Source: UBA4782 sp034429195
GTDB taxonomy: Bacteria > Chloroflexota > Anaerolineae > Anaerolineales > Anaerolineaceae
Assembly: GCA_034429195.1 (NCBI GenBank)
Contig: DAOUGQ010000022.1
Coordinates: 1-64,000, forward strand
Direction: 5' to 3'
Length of the DNA: 64,000 bases
A program made the position numbers and the translations under genes. The notes below the pieces were generated by a model. The model searched no databases and was not told where the DNA came from. It worked only from the letters and a program-made list of their open reading frames with translations. This document shows, in pieces, positions 48,727 to 56,743 of the stretch; the first letter of the stretch is position 1, and each line of letters opens with the position of its first letter.

Positions 48727-50472
48727 TTAGCCTCCCATGACCAGGATGATGATTACCGCAATCAGCCCGATTAACAGGCCAGCGATGTTCCAATTCAACA
48801 ATCCGGTTTGTGTATCACGTAACTCTTCAGCAGTTGCCTGTGTTTCACGTACGATAAATTTGTTCACTGCTTCAAATCCAAAACTGTTTTCAGCGATTGT
48901 CCCAAGCCACTTGAAAGCTTTGCTTACTCCTGCGAGATTTTCACGCTGCCACCAGGAAACCAGACCGAGTGCAACCACTGCAAGGGCAACGTACGTTGCT
49001 GGTGCTTTGATCACCTCTACTATTACTTCCATAGTACTGGCTGGATGAATATTGTGAGCTGGAAGAGTACTTTGTAGCAAGGATGCAAAAGGACCAGCCA
49101 ACAGCCAGGCTACAACTGCACCCAAAGCCAGAGGTGCAAGAGCTACTTTCATGGCGGGTTGGGCGTCATGGATATGTTTTTCAGAGGGTTTTCCATAGAA
49201 AACCATCCAGACCATGCGGAAGGTGTAAAATGCGGTTAAGCCAGCGGTGATGAGCATGATGGCATAAGCCCAAACAGGTCCACCGGTCAAGCCTGCTTCC
49301 AATACCAATTCTTTACTCCAGAAGCCATTCAGGATTGGAATACCTGCCAATGCCAGCGCACCAATGATAAAGACAAAACGTGTAAATGGCATTTTCTTTC
49401 CTAAGCCACCCATTTCACGCATGTCTCGCGTACCCACTGAATGGATGATCGCACCAGCCCCGAGGAAGAGCAATGCCTTGAATACTGAATGACTTAATAG
49501 GTGAAATTGTGACGCATAAATTCCACCGCAACCAATGGCAAAAACCATATAGCCTAACTGGCTAATGGTCGAATAAGCCAGCACCCGTTTCAGGTCGTTG
49601 GCAAATAATGCCATTATGGCGCTGATGAAAGCAGAGATCATGCCTACCAGAATGACAGAAATTTTCCAACCTGGTACTGCTTCGAAAGCTGGATAGAATC
49701 GCGCCAGCAAGTAAACACCAGCGTTCACCATGGTCGCAGCATGGATGAGTGCGCTGATAGGGGTGGGAGCTTCCATAGCATCTGGCAGCCAGGTAAAGAA
49801 AGGGAACTGGGCGGATTTGGCTGCAGCAGCGATCAAACATCCAAAAGCCATTCCAGACAGAAGCCGTGGATTGATGATTCCAGGATTGGCAATCATTTGA
49901 TTGAAGTCATAACTACCAGTCTGGCTGTAAAGGATCAAAGCGCCTGCCAGTAATCCAATGCCACCCAATTGTGTGATAATAAGGGCTTTGATGCCACCTG
50001 CAACCGCTTTCGGGTCATCATTGTGGAATGCAATCAATGCATATGAGCATAATGCAGTTATTTCCCAGAAAAGAAACATGAGCAAGAGATTGCTGGTCAG
50101 AACTAACCCTGCCATGCCTCCAATGAAAAAGAGAACCATGGCATAATAGCGTCCTAATCCTTTTTCACCATGCATGTAATTGACTGAGAATATCACTGCA
50201 AGGCTTCCAATTACTGTTGCAATTGCAGCCAGATAAACACCTAAACCATCTGCAACGAAAGTGAACTGACCAAAAACTCCACCAGCATCCAGGTTAATTA
50301 CAGTAGAACTGCTGGCGTTAAAAATCAGTGCAATAGATGCTGCCCCAGAGGCAACAGAAAAGAAAATCGCCAGGGCATGCTGCAAAGCTGAACGTTTATC
50401 TCCAACCCACCAGACCAGCAATGCACCAAGCCAGGATAAACCAATGACAAGAAGGATTAATGTAGATGCCAT
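48727..50472 (-). CDS. Proton/sodium-translocating subunit (NuoL/MrpA-N-like)
   Basis: A 581-residue antiporter-like membrane protein with about 14-16 TM segments. Conserved stretches: MFLFWEITALCSYALIAFHN (TM5 Glu), SAQFPFFTWLPDAMEAPTPI (TM7 Lys-like region), LIHAATMVNAGVYLLARF, and HSVFKALLFLGAGAIIHSVG. The C terminus (about 480-581) carries extra segments and an amphipathic stretch but not the long lateral helix of complex I NuoL. Together with 47195 it gives the complex two pump units. Confidence 0.92.
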   Translation of the reverse strand: MASTLILLVIGLSWLGALLVWWVGDKRSALQHALAIFFSVASGAASIALIFNASSSTVINLDAGGVFGQFTFVADGLGVYLAAIATVIGSLAVIFSVNYMHGEKGLGRYYAMVLFFIGGMAGLVLTSNLLLMFLFWEITALCSYALIAFHNDDPKAVAGGIKALIITQLGGIGLLAGALILYSQTGSYDFNQMIANPGIINPRLLSGMAFGCLIAAAAKSAQFPFFTWLPDAMEAPTPISALIHAATMVNAGVYLLARFYPAFEAVPGWKISVILVGMISAFISAIMALFANDLKRVLAYSTISQLGYMVFAIGCGGIYASQFHLLSHSVFKALLFLGAGAIIHSVGTRDMREMGGLGKKMPFTRFVFIIGALALAGIPILNGFWSKELVLEAGLTGGPVWAYAIMLITAGLTAFYTFRMVWMVFYGKPSEKHIHDAQPAMKVALAPLALGAVVAWLLAGPFASLLQSTLPAHNIHPASTMEVIVEVIKAPATYVALAVVALGLVSWWQRENLAGVSKAFKWLGTIAENSFGFEAVNKFIVRETQATAEELRDTQTGLLNWNIAGLLIGLIAVIIILVMGG

Positions 50473-50474
50473 GG

Positions 50475-50783
50475 TTACCTCTTTAATTTGGTGAGTTGTT
50501 TTAGATCAATGGTTCCATGGTGTTTGCGCACCTGAACAGCGAGTGCCAATCCTACCACAGCAACGATCGTATCAGCGACAATGGCGGTAAGTGCCATACT
50601 TTGACCAACCATTACCTGTCCCTGAATTCTGCCGGCAAGTACCATAGCAAGTAATCCACCTTTGACAAGGATCTGTAATGCGATGATTACTTTGATCAAA
50701 TTGCGGGTAGCCAGTAGTGCATAAAAGCCTACTCCAACCAAACCAAGAACCGCCAGCATGATGATCATAGGTATGTTTGTCAT
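50475..50783 (-). CDS. Membrane subunit NuoK/MrpC/MbhG-like
   Basis: A 102-residue protein with three TM helices. TM1-TM3 carry ALLATRNLIKVIIALQILVK and QSMALTAIVADTIVAVVGLA, close to MrpC/NuoK patterns (a TM Asp in place of the usual Glu in the third helix). It overlaps the DUF4040 gene by 4 bp and lies 2 nt before the NuoL-like gene. Confidence 0.9.
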   Translation of the reverse strand: MTNIPMIIMLAVLGLVGVGFYALLATRNLIKVIIALQILVKGGLLAMVLAGRIQGQVMVGQSMALTAIVADTIVAVVGLALAVQVRKHHGTIDLKQLTKLKR

Positions 50784-51262
50784 TGATTTTTCTCCTTGGC
50801 TTTGCTGTCTGAGATCAAATTAATCACACCCATCACACCTACGAAAATTAGCACGATCTGCAGGATTACATCTAGCATTCGATCAGTCCAAATTGTGGTA
50901 GATGCCATTGGAATCTCAGCCAGGTCAGGAATAACTTCACTTAATAATGGCAAATTCAAATAAGCCAGGATTCCTATTGAGAGAATGACTAGCGCCCAGG
51001 CAATCAGCGGGGGAATACCTGGTTCGGTAACGGGTTTTTCATCACCAATGATGTTGATGGCAAAAACGAACAGTACGGTAACCAAACCCGCTCCAACGCT
51101 CAATTCGATTACTGCGATCTCGGGTGCCCCCAATAAATATAACATCAATGCCACCATGGCGCTGCAGCCTGCTAACCAGAGGGCTGCAGACAGCAATTTT
51201 TTAACCCGAATGGCCTGAATCGCACAGATGATCATCGCGACCGCGACCAGAGCATTTATCAT
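50780..51262 (-). CDS. MrpB/MbhD-like (DUF4040) membrane subunit
   Basis: A 160-residue protein with five TM helices. The first half matches the DUF4040/MbhD type (IQAIRVKKLLSAALWLAGCS and GAPEIAVIELSVGAGLVTVL, including the conserved Glu residues). The C-terminal half (LDVILQIVLIFVGVMGVINL) is similar to MbhE/MrpB ends. It opens the operon behind AGGAGG. Its presence points to an Mrp/Mbh-type membrane arm rather than the simpler Ech type. Confidence 0.88.
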   Translation of the reverse strand: MINALVAVAMIICAIQAIRVKKLLSAALWLAGCSAMVALMLYLLGAPEIAVIELSVGAGLVTVLFVFAINIIGDEKPVTEPGIPPLIAWALVILSIGILAYLNLPLLSEVIPDLAEIPMASTTIWTDRMLDVILQIVLIFVGVMGVINLISDSKAKEKNQ

Positions 51263-51310
51263 AACTTTTCCTCCTGTAAGGGGTGATAGCTGGAGAATTT
51301 CACAACTATG

Positions 51311-51339
51311 TATATACCTTCTGAAGCCATATTTGTCAT
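51311..51339 (-). promoter_or_regulatory. Promoter of the hydrogenase operon
   Basis: On the minus strand ATGACA, 17-bp spacer, TATATA, followed by about 48 nt to the first start codon. Confidence 0.6.
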
Positions 51340-51369
51340 GTGAAAATTATACACAATTAAGAGTATATA

Positions 51370-51397
51370 TTGCATATTTTCAAATTACCGCTACAAT
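51370..51397 (+). promoter_or_regulatory. Promoter of the VWA-protein gene
   Basis: TTGCAT, 16-bp spacer, TACAAT, about 40 bp before the start. It is back to back with the hydrogenase promoter. Confidence 0.6.
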
Positions 51398-51436
51398 AAA
51401 TTATCCCATTTCATTATTAACAAGGAGATTTCAGGT

Positions 51437-53221
51437 ATGAAACGGTTAGCTTTCATTCTTGTAATTTTTTTATTCTATGTCACTCTACTTGTGCCAGATG
51501 CAAGTGCTTTTGGCCAATCTCTAGATGCCCCACAAGTTCAAATAGATGCCCCGGTTTTACGTGTCGCAATTGTACTAGATATATCTGGCAGCATGGAATC
51601 TTATTCATTGGGAGGTGCAGACTTACCTGCAGAAATAGCAGATATTAAAGCACAAATCGATGAGATATTAAATACGCCTGAATATCAGGATCTATCTGAG
51701 CAGCAAAAACGATTGACGAATTCAGAAGAAGTGGTCAATGCAACACGAACTCTTAACCAATCAGAAGATGCGATCAATGATTGGTATAAGAATAATGGTT
51801 ATGGATCCACGGTTGAAATGGTAGCCAAGATCGAAGATATCTTATCCAGCTATGGCTGCAATTGCTGGTCACAATATCTTGAATACTCAAAGGATATCGC
51901 AGACCTTGAAACGAAACTCGAAGGTGCCTGCTGCTATGATACACCACCAATTGGACTTGAAGAGGAATTGCTGACGGTCATCCCGCTGGATAATCCAGAG
52001 TTTGTAAATCTCACTGAGGCGTATTCTGTTGCCGAGGAAGCCTACAACACTGTATATGACAGCTCGGGTTTATCTGATGCAAACAATGCTTTGTACGAAT
52101 ACCGTGAGAACAAGGGATATTATGATCTCGTCGATAGGGTTAATGAAATAGCTCCTTCATATGGAATACCAACAAAAATTGAACTGGCTCGCCAGGCTGG
52201 TCAAATTCTTGTTGAGTTATCACGTCTGGATGAACTTTCTGAAGGAACCCCTTCGGAGTTATCTCTAGTCACTTTCAGCAATTATGGCGAGTTGAAGACT
52301 TCTTTTACTTCTGATTTCGATCTTGTTGAATCCCTTATCAATGGGTTGGAATCTCAGAATATGACCAATATTGGTGATGGTTTAAATATCGCTCTTGATC
52401 AGATCGAATTGGTTGATACCTCGGATCAGCCTTCTTTGATCATTCTGCTTAGTGATGGATATTCCAATATGGGAATGGTTTCGCAGGATATGCTCAGCAC
52501 CACAACCGAAAGAGCTAAAGAACTGAATGCTTCCATTTGTGCTTTAGGAATTGGTGAAACGGAATATGATGTTGATACTGACTTGTTAACCGGCCTGGCA
52601 TCTGCGACCCAAGGAAGCTATCTTTTTGCAGAAAGTGGAGATGAGATCGTTAACTTCTTTATCTCGTGCCGGCAAACAGCGACAGGAGCACAGGTTACAT
52701 CATTTACTGGGTCCATACAACAGGGAGAAAAGAAGGATGTAGGTGTAGTTACTGTTGATGAAGATCTTGAAGAGCTTTCTATGACCTTATCGTTCCTTGA
52801 AGGGGATCTCAATATGCAGCTTATCGACCCGGATGGTGAAGTAGTAACACCCGAATATGGTGGTGCTTCTGATGAAGTGGGTGAAAATGTTCACCTTATC
52901 AAAATCCAGGATCCCAAACAGGGAGATTGGACAGTTCAGGTTGAGGCGATTTCTGTACCATCAGATAGAACGAGTGTCATATATAATGTCGTGGCCAGCA
53001 AAACGCAGAGAAAAATTACCCCAACTCCAAAAGCTTCGCCTACTCCTACTCCTTCACCCAGCTTCTTTGAAAAGAATAAATTGTACATTGCGGGTGGCGG
53101 CATTTGCCTGGCGGGGTTATGCCTGGTAGTCGTGATCATAGTGGTCATTGTTTTATTGGTACGTAATCGGAGAAAAGAAGTTGCACCGCCAAAACAACCA
53201 GATTTTACGCAAAAAGTGTAG
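51437..53221 (+). CDS. Surface VWA-domain protein with a large insertion after the MIDAS strand
   Basis: A 594-residue protein with an N-terminal signal and a C-terminal anchor (AGGGICLAGLCLVVVIIVVI, then RNRRKE). The VWA domain begins at about 42 with VAIVLDISGSM (MIDAS Asp48-x-Ser50-x-Ser52), but the expected first helix appears only at about 247 (TKIELARQAGQILVELSRLD). The other MIDAS parts are Thr310 (MTNIGDGLNIAL) and Asp340 (ILLSDGYSNMG). The 190-residue insertion is helical, Cys-containing (141, 143, 165, 166) and internally repetitive. A beta domain (about 415-510) and a Pro/Thr linker (TPTPKASPTPTPSP) come before the anchor. Likely binds a protein or polysaccharide in a metal-dependent way. 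AAGGAG lies 8 nt ahead of the ATG. Confidence 0.88.
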   Translation: MKRLAFILVIFLFYVTLLVPDASAFGQSLDAPQVQIDAPVLRVAIVLDISGSMESYSLGGADLPAEIADIKAQIDEILNTPEYQDLSEQQKRLTNSEEVVNATRTLNQSEDAINDWYKNNGYGSTVEMVAKIEDILSSYGCNCWSQYLEYSKDIADLETKLEGACCYDTPPIGLEEELLTVIPLDNPEFVNLTEAYSVAEEAYNTVYDSSGLSDANNALYEYRENKGYYDLVDRVNEIAPSYGIPTKIELARQAGQILVELSRLDELSEGTPSELSLVTFSNYGELKTSFTSDFDLVESLINGLESQNMTNIGDGLNIALDQIELVDTSDQPSLIILLSDGYSNMGMVSQDMLSTTTERAKELNASICALGIGETEYDVDTDLLTGLASATQGSYLFAESGDEIVNFFISCRQTATGAQVTSFTGSIQQGEKKDVGVVTVDEDLEELSMTLSFLEGDLNMQLIDPDGEVVTPEYGGASDEVGENVHLIKIQDPKQGDWTVQVEAISVPSDRTSVIYNVVASKTQRKITPTPKASPTPTPSPSFFEKNKLYIAGGGICLAGLCLVVVIIVVIVLLVRNRRKEVAPPKQPDFTQKV

Positions 53222-53292
53222 AAAAAACATGATACTTGAATCCTATGACGCATTGCGTTATAATTAATTTGTAATGCTAGATAGGAGTTGAA

Positions 53293-53649
53293 ATGACAGA
53301 GTCAACTAATAATTCAAGAGAAAATGCAAAAGTAGAATCAAAAGAGACCTTGTTCCCATTTGCCAGGAAATTCGTCCTTGCAGCAATTGGAGCTGCAGTA
53401 ATAGCTGAAGACGAATTGGAGCAATGTATTGCGCGATTGGCAGAGAAAGGTGAACTTGCCGAAGAAGACGCTCGAAAATTGATCAAAGAAATGATTGAAA
53501 CGCATGACAAATTGCTTAAAGAGCATCGCGCTGAGCGCGTAAAAACTCAGCATGCCAATATCTCACAAGAAGAATTGGATAAGTTAAATGCACGACTCGC
53601 TGAGTTGACACGACAAGTAGAGGAATTGAAAAAACAGCTAAAAGGCTAA
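53293..53649 (+). CDS. Phasin-like coiled-coil protein
   Basis: A 118-residue soluble helical protein. LFPFARKFVLAAIGAAVIAE near residue 20 is an amphipathic/hydrophobic helix, and LNARLAELTRQVEELKKQLK at the end is a coiled coil. This layout and length fit the PhaF/PhaI-type phasin-like family that coats polyhydroxyalkanoate (PHA) granules. The neighbouring PhaR-like gene supports the idea, but no PHA synthase gene is in the window. Good GGAG site upstream. Confidence 0.65.
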   Translation: MTESTNNSRENAKVESKETLFPFARKFVLAAIGAAVIAEDELEQCIARLAEKGELAEEDARKLIKEMIETHDKLLKEHRAERVKTQHANISQEELDKLNARLAELTRQVEELKKQLKG

Positions 53650-53653
53650 AAAA

Positions 53654-53690
53654 TTACCCCTTCTTGATCATCAGGAAGGGGTAGAAATTT
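53654..53690 (+). terminator. Hairpin after the phasin-like gene
   Basis: Stem TACCCCTTC/GAAGGGGTA with an inner TTGATCATCAG loop that can extend it; followed by GAAATTTAA. Weak T-run, so moderate confidence. Confidence 0.6.
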
Positions 53691-53799
53691 AACCTGAATA
53701 GATGATTAACCAGGTTTTCGCTTCCTGTAATTCTAGCAAATGAAAATGGAAGGCAAGGTTATCATTTCACAGGTATAATATTCTGCTGAGGTTTAACCC

Positions 53800-54348
53800 T
53801 TGCCTGTGATTAAACGTTATTCCAATCGGAAACTGTACAACACAACAACCAGACGGTATATCACGCTGGAAGAGATAGCGGGTATGATCTCTGAAGGTGA
53901 AGATGTACGTGTGGTAGACCATGCCACTGGGCATGATATGACCACATTAACATTGGCTCAAGTGCTTTTTGAATTAGAAAAACAGCCAGGGGGATTGTTT
54001 CCCGGAGTCATGTTCGAAAAGATCATTAAAAGCGGACAATCCAATTTACAGTCATATAGAAAGGCAATTCAAGCATTGGTAAATCCAAAGTTGATGATCG
54101 ATGACGAAATTATCCACAGGCTGGATGCGTTATTAGATTCTGGCAAAATTTCTCAGGAAGAATACGAATATTGGAAAATATTATTAGTGGAAAAGCAGCC
54201 AGAAGAAACTATTTCTGTTCATTCGAGTAGCAACGAAATGATTAATCAGATCGAAGAAAAGCTTAAAAATCTTGAAGAAGAATTAATTCAATTACAGAGC
54301 CATGCCTTTTCTGAGGTTGGTGAAGACCCCTTACAGGAAAAAGGATAA
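53800..54348 (+). CDS. PhaR-like PHA-accumulation regulator (DNA-binding domain)
   Basis: A 182-residue protein. The first 65 residues match the PHB/PHA accumulation regulator DNA-binding domain: VIKRYSNRKLYNTTTRRYIT, then LEEIAGMISEGEDVRVVDHA and LTLAQVLFE. The middle (about 70-130) has a helical region not found in short forms and the end (EEKLKNLEEELIQLQS) is a coiled coil. PhaR represses phasin genes and binds PHA granules. It starts at a TTG, with GAGG 8 nt upstream; a GTG two codons later is the alternative. It lies 150 bp after the phasin-like gene. Confidence 0.82.
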   Translation: MPVIKRYSNRKLYNTTTRRYITLEEIAGMISEGEDVRVVDHATGHDMTTLTLAQVLFELEKQPGGLFPGVMFEKIIKSGQSNLQSYRKAIQALVNPKLMIDDEIIHRLDALLDSGKISQEEYEYWKILLVEKQPEETISVHSSSNEMINQIEEKLKNLEEELIQLQSHAFSEVGEDPLQEKG

Positions 54349-54417
54349 CCCACCGTTATCTAGTAGACGTTACATTTTTTATCTCAAAGTGTTTATTTCC
54401 AAAAAGGAATTTACCTT

Positions 54418-55359
54418 ATGATCACGACACAATCAACAATAAAAAGAGCGGTAAGCATTAGTTTGGGATCGTCTAAGCGTGATAGTTCGACGGTTGTTGA
54501 GCTATTTGGGGAGAAAGTGCAACTTGAGCGAATTGGCACTGATGGCGATATGAAAAAGGCTGAAGCCATGTACAGTGAGCTGGATGGAAAAGTTGATGCA
54601 TTTGGAGTTGGCGGGGCTCTTTTGGGTTTCATGGTTGATACCAATTGGCATACTTTACACAGCGTCCAATCACTGATTAAAGGCGTTCATAAAACTCCGG
54701 TTGCAGATGGTACCGGATTAAAAATGACTTTGGAGCGTAAAGCTGCTTCTGTTTTAGCCGAAAATGTGAACATCCCTGATGACCAGAAACACGCATTTAT
54801 GACAAGTGCAGTAGACAGGTATGGTTTATTTCAAGGTTTCAATGATGCAGGTTACCAGTGTGTGATTGGTGATGTGATGTTTGCTCTGGGAATGGATATT
54901 CCTTTGAATTCAGAAAAAAGCTTGAAAAGAATGGTCTCAATTTTAATGCCAGTCATTTCTCGATTGCCTTTTTCAATGCTTTATCCAACAGGTGAATCAC
55001 AAAATAAGCGTACCCCCAAATGGGGAAAATATTTTACTCAAGCAGATGTTGTCGCAGGGGATTGTCATTATCTGACAAAATACATGCCTGATCACATGGA
55101 AGGAAAAACTATCGTAACAAATACCACCACAAAAGCTGATAGAGACCTTTTTAAACAGGCTGGAGTAAAGTATTTGATCACCACTACCCCCGTATTTGAA
55201 GAACGGTCATATGGAACCAATATGCTGGAAGCAGGGTTGCTGGCAGCAACTGGACGACAAGAACCTGTTGATTATGCTCATGCCGAAGGGTATCTCAAGC
55301 AAGTCGAAGCTTGGCTTGATGAGTTAAATATCAAACCTCAATTCACGGAATTATCATAA
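54418..55359 (+). CDS. Conserved hypothetical (quinate 5-dehydrogenase-annotated type)
   Basis: A 313-residue cytoplasmic protein. Visible: AVSISLGSSKRD at the start, DAFGVGGALLGF at about 62, a helical middle (MTSAVDRYGLFQGFNDAGYQ) and DVVAGDCHYLTKYMPDHM at about 210. Proteins of this kind are often annotated as quinate 5-dehydrogenase in Anaerolineae genomes, but I see no clear nucleotide-binding GxGxxG, so I do not endorse that activity. Its stop codon overlaps the next start (TAATG), as does the next junction, so it heads a coupled operon with a nucleotidyltransferase and a PAP2 phosphatase. Confidence 0.65.
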   Translation: MITTQSTIKRAVSISLGSSKRDSSTVVELFGEKVQLERIGTDGDMKKAEAMYSELDGKVDAFGVGGALLGFMVDTNWHTLHSVQSLIKGVHKTPVADGTGLKMTLERKAASVLAENVNIPDDQKHAFMTSAVDRYGLFQGFNDAGYQCVIGDVMFALGMDIPLNSEKSLKRMVSILMPVISRLPFSMLYPTGESQNKRTPKWGKYFTQADVVAGDCHYLTKYMPDHMEGKTIVTNTTTKADRDLFKQAGVKYLITTTPVFEERSYGTNMLEAGLLAATGRQEPVDYAHAEGYLKQVEAWLDELNIKPQFTELS

Positions 55360-56132
55360 TGGATGCGATCATCACTGCCGGTGGTATACCTCAACCTGAG
55401 GAATTGCTTTATGAAGTAACGCAAGGTCAACCCAAATGTATGTTACCAATTCATGGAAAGACCATGGTGCAATGGGTACTGGATGCATTGGCACAAGCAG
55501 GTACTGACCGGGTCGTCGTCATGGGTTTACCGACTGATACACCATTATCATTTCCTGGTGATATTCAGATTTTGCAGGGCAAAGGTGGAATCATTGAAAA
55601 TATTCGTGCGGGAGCAGAAGAATTATTGAAATTCAACCCGACACATCTACCTATGATGGTCGTATCGGGTGATCTGCCATGTGTGAGCTCTGAAATGCTA
55701 AATTGGGCTGCTGAAGAAGCTGTGAATCATCCCAGTGATTTTCAATATACAGTTGTTCCTCGCGATGTCATGGAAAAAGTGTTTCCTGCTTCAAAACGCA
55801 GCTATGTAAAAGTAAAAGGAATGGAAGTTTGCGGAGGTGATGTGATCGTTATCGATAGCCAGAAGGCGTTGGCAAATTTGCCAATTATGGAAAAACTGGT
55901 CGCAAATCGAAAAAATGCTTTAAAGCAAGCTGCCATCCTTGGTTTTGATCTGCTTTTTTTGTTGTTCATTGGGTGGCTTTCACTCGAAAAGGCTGAAAAA
56001 ACCATATCACATCGTTTGGGCATACGTGGAAGGGTATTAGTATCACCCTATGCTGAAGTTGGCATGGATGTGGATAAACCTAATCAATTAGAGCTGGTAA
56101 AAACTTATTTTCAAAATAAGTATGGTGGATAA
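55359..56132 (+). CDS. NTP-transferase (MobA/GlmU-like) family protein
   Basis: A 257-residue nucleotidyltransferase of the GT-A type. MDAIITAGGIPQPEE replaces the usual LAAGxGxR loop, KCMLPIHGKTMVQWVLDALA has the conserved Lys and dimer region, and VVSGDLPCVSSEML has the metal-binding Asp. It should transfer a nucleotide to a phosphorylated sugar, alcohol or cofactor; the acceptor is unknown. Residues about 190-205 include a hydrophobic piece (GFDLLFLLFIGWLSLEKAEK) that could touch the membrane. Coupled by TAATG overlaps to both neighbours. Confidence 0.85.
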   Translation: MDAIITAGGIPQPEELLYEVTQGQPKCMLPIHGKTMVQWVLDALAQAGTDRVVVMGLPTDTPLSFPGDIQILQGKGGIIENIRAGAEELLKFNPTHLPMMVVSGDLPCVSSEMLNWAAEEAVNHPSDFQYTVVPRDVMEKVFPASKRSYVKVKGMEVCGGDVIVIDSQKALANLPIMEKLVANRKNALKQAAILGFDLLFLLFIGWLSLEKAEKTISHRLGIRGRVLVSPYAEVGMDVDKPNQLELVKTYFQNKYGG

Positions 56133-56677
56133 TGCTGCAAACCATACGGGATTTTGACCATCACCTTACAGAAAAAATCCGTATACGCCCAGAACAAAAA
56201 CTGCTCTGGTATTGCATGTCTTTCCTGGCACATTCTGGTGATTCCTGGTTCTGGTTGGCTGGATTATTGATCGTATGGTTGGTCAGCAAGGGAGAATGGC
56301 ATAACAGGGCTGCCATGATCGCTATTGGTATAGCGGTCGAAATAGTGATTGTTTTTACAATGAAATTCACAATTCGCAGGCGTAGACCCGAGGGGGAATG
56401 GGGGGCATTCTACCGGCTCACAGATCCTCATTCTTTCCCGTCAGGACATGCAGCAAGAGCTGGATTTCTGGCAGCTATGGCAATAGGATTAGGTCCAATT
56501 TGGTTCACGATCATCCTATTGATTTGGGCTCCAATAATGAGTCTGGCGCGGGTGAGCATGGGTGTGCATTTCTTTGTGGATATTCTTGCGGGGCTTGTCA
56601 TTGGTGCGTTGATTGGTTGGCTTGTTCTGGTATTCGCACCTTTCTGGATGCAAATTGCTCCATTTCTATTTCTTTAA
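56132..56677 (+). CDS. PAP2-family membrane phosphatase
   Basis: A 181-residue integral membrane phosphatase with five to six TM segments. The three catalytic motifs are present: KFTIRRRRPEG (KX6RP-like), PHSFPSGHAAR (PSGH) and LARVSMGVHFFVDILAG (SRX5HX3D-like). Family members dephosphorylate lipid pyrophosphates such as undecaprenyl diphosphate, phosphatidate or phosphatidylglycerol phosphate. With murE just downstream, a lipid-carrier role in cell-wall synthesis is attractive but inferred. Confidence 0.9.
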   Translation: MLQTIRDFDHHLTEKIRIRPEQKLLWYCMSFLAHSGDSWFWLAGLLIVWLVSKGEWHNRAAMIAIGIAVEIVIVFTMKFTIRRRRPEGEWGAFYRLTDPHSFPSGHAARAGFLAAMAIGLGPIWFTIILLIWAPIMSLARVSMGVHFFVDILAGLVIGALIGWLVLVFAPFWMQIAPFLFL

Positions 56678-56743
56678 AAAATGAATTCGAAATTTATGAG
56701 ATGTGATCTACTATAACTAAATACATACGTTATACTTGGAACG

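Noticed and set aside
44669..51262. The operon as respiratory complex I (nuo)
   Set aside because: The large subunit retains both Ni-binding CxxC motifs, and NuoE/F/G and NuoM-type NADH modules are absent, while a hydrogenase maturation protease is present.
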